Positions 31,242 through 42,808 of a DNA stretch of 64,000 nucleotides are shown one piece after another. Every line of letters starts with the position of its first letter. The stretch's first letter is position 1. The notes under the pieces were generated by a model that ran no database searches, was not told where the DNA came from, and saw only the letters and a program-made list of their open reading frames with translations. Made by a program: the position numbers and the translations under genes. The stretch is from Bugulina stolonifera (taxonomy: Eukaryota; Bryozoa; Gymnolaemata; Cheilostomatida; Bugulidae). The DNA lies in contig OW285187.1 in assembly GCA_935421135.1 (NCBI GenBank), forward strand, positions 31,250,818-31,314,817. Direction: 5' to 3'.

Positions 31242-34200
31242 TCAGCGTAGAACCCACCATAACAGAAAGACTACACACGCTGAAATAACTCCACCAAGAA
31301 TTAAAGAGTCTCTCTTTTTCCTAATATTAACTCTGGACATGAGATTGTTGATAATGGGAAATCGATCTAAGCATCAGAGTTAAGGAATTGTCTTCTATCT
31401 AGAGTCATGACAATGTAGTCCAAGTGTGACAAAATATTCTTTCCCTCGAAAACTGCTAAAATAACTTGGCATATCAATGGCATACCCATAGTGGAGGTTC
31501 TCATACAGCAAAGGCCAAAGGTTGAGGGCCGAAATGGTTATTGCCATCAGCTCAGTTACAAAGTTCCCCCACCCCACCTTATTATAAGCCAACACTACAC
31601 TAAATGTAAAAGGATACTAGACATCTCCTGCATTTTCTTAGATATCTGTGTGAATGTGTTCCTCTGGGAGTGAAGATTTTCTTTAGTGCTCATGGCAATA
31701 CTGTAACATATGAATAGTGTTTGATAACTACACTATCTACTACTATCTACTACTAATACTCAGTACTACACTATCTACTACTATCTACTACCATAATACT
31801 AGTACTACACTATCTACTACTATACTAGTACTATATCATCTACTACTAATACTAGTACTACACTATCTAATACTAACTACACTATCTACTACTATAATAC
31901 TAGTACTATACTATCTACCACTATACTAGTACTATACCACCTACTATTAATACTAGTACTCCACTATCTAATACTAACTATACTATCTACTACTATACTA
32001 GTACTATACTATCTACTACTATACTAGTACTATACCACTTACTACTAATACTAGTACTCCACTATCTAATACTATACTAGTACTATGCTATTGTACCTAA
32101 AATGAGCCAATTTGATGCCATAATATAAAGTGACCCTCCACAGCTGACAACAACTCACAGGAATAAAATGCTAAACTTAATTTTAGAACCACATTGGCAT
32201 AAATATAATATACCAAAGTTGTCCTCTCTTTGCTGTCAAATTTTGCTAAGACTAAAGGCTAGCTGGACCAATCTACACCTACATACATTGTACATGTAGG
32301 TATTATCCTGGGTGCAGAGGTACAGCACAATACAGACATATAAATCCACTAGCACACACAGACATAGACATATTAAATGCATAAGTACAGCACACATAAA
32401 CATATAAATTCCTTAGCATACACAGACAGGCATATAAATGCAGTAGCACACACTACAGCACAAACATACATGTAACTATAGTTAGTACACAAGTCATGTA
32501 ATACATGTATATACAAACACATGAAGAGATATATAGAGAAAAGTACCTGATTTGCTCATCTATTAATCTTTCAGAGCTAAAACACAAAAATTTCACATTA
32601 TACGTAAATATATATGTTGCAGTAAAACCTTTTTGCAACGTGGAAAGATAAAAAAATGAAACCAATGTAACTGTCATCAAATACCCAACAGGCTAGGCTA
32701 AGGAACATGAAATTCAGTTTAGTGGTGCTATAGAATCATCTGAACACGAAGAAATGGAATATAAAACAAATGAACCATAAGATTTTATATTCCTATACAT
32801 GTACATGTATTTAATTTACAACAGTATGTGCTAGTAGTGAGAAGTCATTCCTATATTTGAATGTGTGGTTATATAAGTGAATAGAATGATGATATGAACA
32901 GACTTACTTCCTGAGGTGCTCATTCTCTTTAAGATATAAGTCGGATTTTCTGTTCCCTCTGTAACCACTAAATTCATGATAAAATTTAGGAATCTGATAT
33001 AGAACAACATTGATCACTGATAATTTCAACAAAACTGTAGAGATATTACAAAGTAACTACATGAACATAGCCATAGGCACAAATAGTATATCACATGACT
33101 CATGCATAACCCTCAATTCTCTAACTACATATAGACATCATAATTATGTCACTATGCCTTGTAGCTTGGAAAGTGTGAATGCAATGTACACACAGGGACT
33201 ACAGTCTGAACCCAATGAAATCAACTATAACAACTCGACCAATGAGCATACAGTATACTCTACAGTCACACTATCTGATTGGTTACTCACTCCATATCTC
33301 GTCTTACACCTCCCATCAAGTCTTCTCTCTGTCTGTACTGTTGAATGTTAGACTTTGTTTTGCGGAACTCGTTGCTATAGTCTTGCAGTATTTCTCTGTG
33401 TCTCTGCATTGTGTGTAGGAGAGCAGCACTGCCTGAATTCATGCCTACAATTGTACATTTCATACATGTACATGTATATACACGCTGAGTACATGTATTA
33501 TACACATTGAGTATATGTATATACACACTGAGTATATGTATATACACATTGAGTACATGTATATACACATTGAGTACATGTATATACACATTGAGTATAT
33601 GTATATACACATTGAGTACATGTATATACACATTGAGTACATGTATATACACACTGAGTATATGTATATACACATTGAGTACACGTATATACACATTGAG
33701 TACATGTATATACACACTGAGTACATGTATATACGCGCTGAGTACATGTATATACGCGCTGAGTACATGTATATACACACTGAGTATATGTATATACACA
33801 TTGAGTACATGTATATACACATTGAGTACATGTATATACACATTGAGTACATGTATATACACATTGAGTACATGTATATACACACTGAGTACATGTATAT
33901 ACACACTGAGTACATGTATATACGCGCTGAGTACATGTATATACGCGCTGAGTACATGTATATACACACTGAGTATATGTATATACACATTGAGTATATG
34001 TATATGCCCATCACGGTACATGCATATTATACACAAGAGACAGATCCATGACATTAGCACCATACTTTTATGCGATTCTAGTAATGTTTCATAAAATGAA
34101 TAATATAATATATGATGGGATTACTCTCGCTTCACAGAAACAACTACCGCAGGTAAAGTATATACTGTACACTGTATGCTACCGCAGGTAAAGTAATATA

Positions 34201-35685
34201 CTGTACATTGTATGCTACCGCAGGTAAAGTAATATACTGTACATTGTATGCTACCAATCTGGTAGGTTCTCCTGTATTATACTCTGAACTCACAATGTAG
34301 TTCTATTATATTACATGTATATATCACTACATACCAAGGTTATGAGTATAATCCACCATCTTATCATTGATTCTGGTAAGTCTTGACAGCAGCTCCTCCA
34401 ACTCCACCACCATAGTCTCAAACATATGGTCATTGCTAAGAAGGGGTGACGAGTCACTGTAACCAAACCATTTACTGATGCTTACACTTGTTCTCAATGT
34501 GTATGGTGGGTTATAAATGTGTGTAATCTATAATTAACGATTACATTGCAACCGCAGTGCTCGTTGGACGAGCACAATGCTGGAGGGATATACAAGTTTG
34601 TGCTTTCACAGGTTATTGCCATTAATAAATAGTCACTGCGCTTGGCAAAGACAGAATGATTCAGTGCTCTTTCTTATAAATTCACTTTAGATACTAATTT
34701 TAGGCCGAGAGTGGAAATAAAGGTTGTGATGTGGAGACTAAGGCTATATATACCTCAGACTACTGTCTCTGTGATTACTGTAACTTGTTCCAAATTTACT
34801 GAACGAGATAAGTTTAAGATCAATGTCATTCTCAAGCTGTCTTGCCTGCTTTCTGAGATCTACAATAGCCAAATCAATGGTAAACGGTAACAGAGGCATG
34901 TATTTATTCATACAACCTAGCAGGGCTGGGACTAGCTAGCTTTGAATGTAGTTTCTATTTTCTCTTCATCACAAACCTGTTTCCCACTGGAAAAATCAAA
35001 TACCAGTGAATAAGGAATTCAATCACTAGTTTGAATTTGATAATTTCTGTGGTTATTTAAACAACATTATAGCACTACACATGTCGAGTAAATTGAGTGA
35101 ATGTTACTCATCAGTGTTGTTTATTATATTATTATAAGTCTTCTTAAAAGAAACTCCCATTCTTTTTAACAATAAATATTCAATATCATTTTCACAAAAT
35201 AACAAAAGCAATTCTCTATAGCCCAAGCTAAGAATTGCAGCATAGCTGAAACTGAAGTTGTCCTCTCACTAGATTAACAAACATAGAGAGGACAACTTTG
35301 TACTGTCGCTTTTTCATGCTTCTACATTTATTTCTTTCCAGTAGTTCGATTACACCATAGATGCAATAGGTTTAAAATGTAGCAAAAAGAAACACTCATG
35401 GGCATCCACTGCTTTGTAAGATTATTATAATATTGTATATTATCATTTTGTAAATTGGAGTTGGGAAGCTTGTTATGATTGCATAAAACAAGTGATTTGC
35501 ATTTCTGCAATGAAAGAAAATGAAACCAGCACTTCTAACGTATTCGGTAGTAAAATATCAGTAAATAGTCTTGTGATTCTACCATGCTACTCTCAACCCT
35601 GATTATTAGTTATATGCAACACTGACTAGCTAGTACTCAGGAAATTTGCACAGTAACATTACCTACCTTCCCACTCAGTAGCCAT
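31242..35685 (-). CDS. GOSR1: Golgi SNAP receptor complex member 1 (GS28)
   Basis: A Golgi v/t-SNARE acting in ER-Golgi and intra-Golgi vesicle fusion. Eight exons are in phase: 35667-35685, 34754-34859, 34335-34456, 33291-33444, 32908-32967, 32547-32576, 31618-31700 and 31242-31366. They give 232 residues (human 250). Seen are MATEWE then DLRKQARQLENDIDLKLISF at the N-terminus, DHMFETMVVELEELLSRLT, AALLHTMQRHREILQDYSNE and FRKTKSN, then DLYLKENEHLR. The SNARE region SERLIDEQISIAMSTKENL runs into RFPIINNLMSRVNIRKKRDS. A C-terminal membrane anchor (LILGGVISACVVFLLWWVL) ends the protein. Two introns carry long tandem arrays. The first and sixth exons are only 19 and 30 bp, so automated models may miss them. 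Confidence 0.95.
31732..32090. repeat. Degenerate ACTATCTACTACTATACTAGT array
   Basis: About 360 bp of irregular repeats built from CTATCTACTACTA and TACTAGTACTATAC, in a GOSR1 intron next to the acceptor of the exon at 31700. The 70-codon frame here is a by-product. Confidence 0.85.
33470..34010. repeat. 21 bp minisatellite in GOSR1 intron 3
   Basis: About 25 copies of a unit near TACATGTATATACACATTGA plus G. Variants end CACATTGAG, CACACTGAG or CGCGCTGAG, and a block holding two CGCGCTGAG units recurs 189 bp (nine units) later, which shows higher-order duplication. The 21 bp period keeps frames open on both strands, giving spurious proteins of up to 258 residues. The array begins about 25 bp upstream of the exon at 33444. 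Confidence 0.92.
34144..34255. repeat. 36 bp tandem repeat, three copies
   Basis: Three consecutive copies of a unit starting ACCGCAGGTAAAGTAATATA lie in GOSR1 intron 3. The first copy is one base shorter. No other feature is attached. Confidence 0.85.
35255..35298. repeat. Short hairpin with AAGTTGTCCTCTC arms
   Basis: AAGTTGTCCTCTC (35255-35267) is matched exactly by its inverse GAGAGGACAACTT (35286-35298) across an 18 bp loop. Related hairpins occur at 36698-36734 and 59216-59264, and single arms occur elsewhere, for example near 28130, 32217 and 60017. It looks like a dispersed miniature fold-back family. Confidence 0.75.
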
Positions 35686-37667
35686 TCCCAAATAACCACT
35701 TGATAAATTTGTTAAAATCTTACTCCTGGCACACTGTAATAACAGAACAAAATATTCTTTATTAGCAAAATATTATAGATGACATTAAGCCTATGCATAT
35801 TTGATATAAATTGTGCACACCTGTTATTAAATTTACCATACTATGACTCTAACAGATAACAATCGCTACCAATTATATGTAAATAATAAAATATAAATAT
35901 TAAATATAAACAACCACATTCATATTAGGTCATACAATTCTTAACTTATAACTGTATGTTGGTGATTACTATCTGATTCGAGTCATAGGTGTAGTGTCTA
36001 GCTTTGAGAATGTCATCTCTCTGTTTGATTTTTAATAATAGCCGTAGAGTATTCTAAATTCATATTTACTATGACTCTTTGCTTATACTATACAAGCATA
36101 AGTGGGCGAGAATAGATATAGCATAAGAATACAATAAGATAATAAATCAAGTTTTATATGTGACAAAATGAGTCATGCTAAAAATAAGATTAAAGATACA
36201 CGTAGAATTAAAAATAAAATAAAAATACAAATTCAGAAATTGAAATTCAGGGAGTCATAACAGCGAGCCTAGACTATGATTTTGCAAGCCTTGAATTGTC
36301 TTGCTTGTTTGGCTAAATTGCAACAAAAATGTTTTCTGTTATTAGGCCTACTTCATATTATTTACCCTATACTATGAAATTAAATAATCAAATAATCAAA
36401 AGAAAATCAAATCAAATGACATGGAACTTCTTAAATCAACATTATTACTTCATATTAAAACCCAGAGTGCGTACCTAGACTCAGCTTGTTGGTTTGGTAG
36501 ATACACCAAATAGATCATGACCCCTTGCTTCTACGAGTTGCATATTTAGCGGTCACAGGCTAAAGCAAAGTTTCCACGTCAATAGTTTAGCAGGTAATAA
36601 TAAAACATTCTGTATTCACAGTAAAACAAGTTTGCGTGGCACGGATTTTCTATTCTATCGTTTCCATTTATTTATTTCTTTTACCTTTGTGATAAGGAGT
36701 TGTTCTCTTTTGTAAAATTGAGAGAGGATAACTTTATTACGAGTCATGTCGTACTCGCAAAGTAAACTGATCACAATATTAGAAGTTGTCCTCCCTTAAT
36801 CGCTATAGCCTTACGAGTGCATATTATTATTATTTATTACACATTGTATAAGCTCATACATGTAAGGTACTATTAGATCTGTGATGGTTTGCATTCTCTA
36901 AGGCTAATAAATATCAAGGAGATGGATAAGAAATGTCAGCATGAGCACTTTGTGAAATCAATGTGGTTCAATTTAATCCTGAAATTCACATTACTATTTC
37001 TATATTATTATAGTTCTAAGGACCACCCTAAGCACTGACTGAATCAATTCAGAACACCGAAGACAAAAATTTCAGTTTGGTCAAATCTGTATTATATCCA
37101 ATTCAACCATATGTACCTAAGCATGACTCAGAAGAAAAGGAGAATAATGATAATGTGACTTAAATACATAACAAATAACTGTGAATACAAGCAATGTACA
37201 TCAAAATATATATTTTAACCTTTGCCACATTATTAATATTAATTTACTAACAGCAAACACAAATTTGAATAGTTCATTTTCTCTAGCAGTAAATACTGTA
37301 AAATTCTACTATTATAAGATACTTGGTAATATAAATACTATCTTAGACATTGAATAAACTACTAATACTACATAATGCAAGTATATATGGAGAACAAGAA
37401 AAATGATTGAATCTTTGTTCTCTGAAATAGTGCAAATAGGCACACCCAATTTCAATTAATTCAACAAGAAATTTTATATTCTATAAAAATAATTACAACG
37501 TAAAAGCATAATTGTGGAATAGGCTTTTCAACTTTTGGAGAAAACCAGTTTAGACCTTCATGAAGGTATCAAAATACTTTACAGAATAGGCATGTATCAT
37601 TACACCCATAATGCATTTTTGGCAGGAAATAAAATATTTACAGTACAATGTCAGCGTGCTGTAAAGG
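35686..37667. other. Gap between GOSR1 start and Wnt 3' end
   Basis: About 2 kb of AT-rich sequence contains the GOSR1 promoter region and the Wnt 3' untranslated region. One degenerate hairpin is listed separately. No coding region, RNA gene or larger element is supported. Confidence 0.55.
36698..36734. repeat. Degenerate member of the AAGTTGTCCTCTC hairpin family
   Basis: AGTTGTTCTCTT on the left pairs imperfectly with GAGAGGATAACTT on the right. A further single arm, AAGTTGTCCTCCC, lies about 50 bp downstream. Confidence 0.5.
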
Positions 37668-40600
37668 CTATCTTGGCACACACGTAAACTTCTCTACTGT
37701 TTTTGTGCAATTATCACACCTAACTTCACAACACCAATGAAATCGGCAGTTACAAGTTGAGTTTTCAGTTACTAACATCCGCTTAACTTTCAGCCCACAT
37801 GATTTACAAAGTCTGTTGCATGATTTTCTTTCCCAGCGATTTACGGAATTCCTCATTGAAGGTCGAGAACAAGCTCTTCCTACTGAACCCGTTGTACCAT
37901 AGTCGCTGTTAGCCGTACAAAAGTTTGGTGATGGTTCTAAATATACTAAATCCTGTTTTGATATCTTTAGGATGTCTCTTTCGTCTCTTCGCTGGGCACT
38001 GTTGCCTTTACGCAGCTGTCCATTTTGTGCATCAACCATGACAGCTCTAAAGTATTTCCGTTTAAGGAAATCACCAACTTTTCTGAAATCAGGCAGCTCC
38101 TTCCAGCACGTTCGAACACTGCAGCTACCCGAAACCCCATGACACTTGCATGTTAGTTTCAAAGTTCTCCAGACAGCCTGGAATTTTCCAATAGAATCAT
38201 TATCTACATGTAGCAAGGAATAGTGAATATAACATTCAACATAAGACAATCTATTGAACAGGAAACTTCTGTTCAACAAAAATAGACAACTCCAACATTA
38301 GAACCGATGAATTATAATTGCTCAAACCAGAGTGGACCTATCTAACCGGTCAGAACTATTATAAACTGAAATCCTATAGAATAGCCCAAGATTTCAGTTT
38401 TATGACACAATTAAATAAGACCAATTTAAAACTTTTAATTGTTGTTCTGTTTTAGACATGAATTCTGCATTAGATTAGAGTGTATGACTACCATATTGTC
38501 ACAGCAGCCTAGGACTAAGCTATGTATCTTTGTGAAGCTCTACAAGAGCTGAAAGCTCAAAGTTTCTAATTTACATAAATTCCCTAACAGATAGATTTAC
38601 CTGATTGCATCTAATTATAACTTGTTAACACCATAATATATACACATACATGTAAAACACACTATAGATTTCTCTGGTATGCACCATTAAAAACACATTT
38701 TCAAAATATATTTCATGGAGACTACACCATTTTTTATAATTTACATATTAATCTAATTTTTCAACATCATTGTGGTGAGAATTTTTCACAGCATATAATT
38801 TTGTATCAATCATGTTGTACATTTTGAAAATATTCCAAACAAATTTATTTGCAAGATAACATACAGTGTAGCTGTCAGCAACGCAGACTCAACTATAATA
38901 ATTTATTATAATACATCAGAGCATTAACATATCATTGCGAAACAAAGCCGAGGTATAATTTATAGGCAGAGTACAAGTGCATGTACTTTATAATTCACAA
39001 ACAGCTCTGACTTCTAAGACTAAATTGTAGGTTATTCTAATTCGGTGTGTTTGATGATTTCATCAATAATTTGATGTTTAAGTAAGATACTAATAATTAA
39101 AAGGCATGATGCTGGTAATATTATTATATGTTACTACACTGCACAATAAACAAAGTTGTATATGATATAAAAGACAAGACAACTTATGCCAGAGATGTCA
39201 TGTTACATTATAAAGGTAATGATCATATTAGAAACATCAACTAGATAGTATGTAGTAGATAAATGTGAAGGGAACAGCCTACCTTTCTGCCAACCTCGTT
39301 ATTGTGAAGATTCACTATTGCTCTCTCATCTACACCAGTTTCTAGATTGTCTATATATTCTTTAGCTGCCCTTTCACCAAATGCAACATTGTCACTGCAG
39401 TCCCCCCAACTCCAATCCTTGTCACCTAAAAATAATTGAACACTTACAAACTCACTCCAAAGTAATTTACTACGTAATGTATGGAATAGGTGTATTGTGG
39501 ATATAGTTCTAAAATATCATTACTTGGAAATTCGTATCATATTGACACTCCTTCTGGAGTATGAAATAAATTCTCAAGGGGTTGTTGACACATCGATGAC
39601 ATTACAATATAAAGTATAACATAATTATACTGAAAGGAGTTATTCCGCCCACATTTTATGTAGAAGCACCAATGTAAATAAAATATATTATTTATGCTTA
39701 GGAATATTTACAACAGTCACAAGTTACTCTGAGCCATGGTTAATATGTGTATCTCCTTTCTACACATGATAAAACAGCTTGGAACAGTTGCTATCGTTGT
39801 GAGACTAACAAAGACAGTCAGCTGCTGTTGGTAGGACATAGGACTAAAATATAATGTGATACAAAACTGTCATCTGGTTTTGAAGTCTTTAAAGTTGCTA
39901 TTTTTTACAATTCCAAAGTTGTATTTCATGTCTGCTTTTCTGTGTTGTGAACAGAATTGGACCAGTTGACCATTGTTGGCTGTCGACTTTGGACAACTTC
40001 AATAAGCTATAGGCAGTCATATTGGCAAGCTCAAAAAGTTAGGAACCCAGGCCAGTTCTGTGGGTCACTGCCATTGGTAATTTGTGTAAGTGCCTCTTTC
40101 AGTAGCAGTGAGAACTTGTCTGAAATGCCTTTCAGATGTCAAAGTATTCTTATCATAACACTGTATTACTGTACTACTGTATTACTGTATTACCGGATTA
40201 CTGCATTGTTACCGATGAGATTCTTACCTTTAGAACCAGATTTGCTCTTGTCACAGCTGCAGGTTTTAAAGTGTCCCATACTGCAGTTCAAGGTGAGGGT
40301 GTACATAACTCCAGCAGAGATTATCGAGTTTAAGAAGGCCACTTCCCTAATAGCTAAACAATAAACAAACAATAATCATAAATATAGGCCCCCATGGAAT
40401 GTGCCAAATTGAGGTGGTTATCATAGGGCAGGTAATTCGGCTGTTCTACACAAATAAAGACTGCAGCACATTTAGATCAGTGAGAAATCCTATAGGATTT
40501 GCATAACTCCACTGGAAATTCTTTAGAACCAATATGCTCAGGAATTTGGCTACAGTTGGTTATAGCATTAAACTCACATAACATTCTTGGGTGTGAATAT

Positions 40601-42758
40601 AAGTACCAAATAATACATCCCAATAATTATCAGGGTTATTGTAACAAAACTACAGTAAATACTGTGTTGTTTCGAAATTTAATTGCTGTTAATTGAAGAC
40701 CCACAGTGTAGGTATGTACATGTACATACATGTACAAGAAGAAACTGTTTTATTAACCTGGATTATGAATTCCACTAAATATTACATACACTGTAATGTA
40801 GCTGGTAGTTAATTGTAGAAGACTTATTTGGACCATAAATTCTCACAACAGTCATTATACCAACAGTAGATCAACCCACCCAGGCGTTTGTCTAGAACGA
40901 AGATTATGCCAACATAATTATATTTGCATGGTCTACAATACTACATGTTGCAATGAAAGACAAAAAATGAGTCTAAATCTAATAAGATTGAAACAAGATT
41001 TGCAATTGCTGCCTACCAGTAGGTAAATCGTTCTCATTAAACAAAGAGACTGAAGTTTTGGGACAATTCCATCTATCCCACTTGAATTGATGCCGGCATT
41101 CCTCCATGGCCAGCATACCGCCAGCAGCTGCACTTTCTGAGAACATTGCTGATGCCTAAAATATAATCTGAAGATATCAATGAAAAGTTAAAGCTGAAAA
41201 CAAATATTATTACAAATATGTCATAGTAACTTCTAGACTGTTTTCACAGTTTTGTTAGCAGTGGCAGCCAGTGCCACTAATAATATTGATAGTTAGATGA
41301 AAATAGTTGGCTATGAGAGCAACTCAATAATTTATTATTATTAGATATAAGCTTCACTTTGAGTGAAACTCATTTGAACTTTATAAATAACCTGCCACTT
41401 GACTGTGATTATTAATTCATGATTGTTTAATCTTTTAAGTGATGATTACAGAAGAAATTTTAATCCAATTTTAGACTTTCTCTCAATAAATACATAGGCT
41501 ATAGGCATACATGAATACTATTGACAAAAAATGCTGTTGTTTGCTGAGAAATCATCGTTACAATAGGATAGCTTGACATGATATGACAAAATTAATAATT
41601 CAAACATTCCGTCAAAACATAAGCATAAGCATAGGAGAGTGGAACTTTGGCTAGTCAAGTGGTAATCAGCAGAAATTGACTATACTTAAGTGTTACCTGC
41701 AGGCAGGTCCTGCTTGAGTAATAATTTGTATGCTGCCATTAGAAAATCAACAATTCAATAGACTAGACTAGTCTTTAGCCTAGCTGTTAATTTTAAGAAA
41801 TACATATGAGTAGTATAGTCAGTGCAGATCTACACAGACACCCGGCCCTTTCCGCGTCGTATTAGCCCTAGATCCAAAAACTCCCCGGGCGGACGACCAC
41901 CCCACCCGTCCTCTCGCCCCTCCTCTCCCCTAAACCTCACTCTATGTGCAAAGCCCTAGAACCTACTCCCCCCCATCGCGGGTGGGGTTTCAAAAACCTC
42001 ATCGGCTGTTCCGCGGAACCCAGTCTAAAGAGCAAACCCCTCGCCCCGTCCCACGGCTCGGGCGAGGGGGCGCGCGCGTACGCGCGCGCCCCCCCGCCCC
42101 GCGAACCCCACCCGTCCTCCCTCCACCCGTCCCCGCCCCTCCCCACCCCTCCCCACCCCAAACCCCTCCGCCTCGCCCTCCGCCTCGCGGCGGTTCTCGT
42201 TCGCGAGTCCAGCCGTGGCCCCACGCCGCCCTCCCCCCGCCCATCCCCCGCCCCTCCCCCGCCCTCCCGCCCCAACGACCCGTCGCGACCCTCGCGGGCG
42301 GACCGTCGGCTGGAGTAGGGTGAAGCGAAGGAAAATACGGGTTAGAGTAATGATAGGCTACACCCGTGCGGAGTGCCCGTGCAGAGTTTACGACGCTGAC
42401 TATACTACTATAAAAAACTTACCGAGTGGTGGTGGTGGTGTTTCCGGATGATTTCTTCGCCGGGGACTGTTGAGACTGAACTGGTCGGGGTGACACCGCA
42501 CTCGCGCGCTCCTCCGTTCGAGCGCCCCCGGACCTTCGATGAAAGACTCGCGTCTTAACCCTCATTTTCCCCGGACCCTCCCCTAGGGAAATCGCCCGTC
42601 CCCGTGACGAGCGGCGAGAGAAAGTGAAGGCGGTGGCTCTTCCGCGCTTCAAACCGTAGACTTCGCGAGGAGGTTAGCCGACGACATCATCGCTCGGAGG
42701 GGTAGAAATAGAAATAGATAAACGGGATAGATGGACGCTTGTCTTCTCATCGCCATCG

Positions 42759-42808
<50 letters not shown>

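Noticed and set aside
33470..34010. CRISPR-like appearance of regularly spaced repeats
   Set aside because: The units are contiguous, without unique spacers, in a eukaryotic intron. It is a minisatellite.
33287..34094. Repetitive ORFs of up to 258 codons on both strands
   Set aside because: They are translations of the 21 bp minisatellite, a multiple of three. Only the stretch from MNSGS onward on the minus strand (33291-33442) is real GOSR1 coding.
41937..42451. Gly/Arg- or Pro-rich ORFs in the terminal repeats (also 50849-51330)
   Set aside because: They are low-complexity frames from GC-rich sequence, overlapping on both strands and duplicated only because the repeats are identical.
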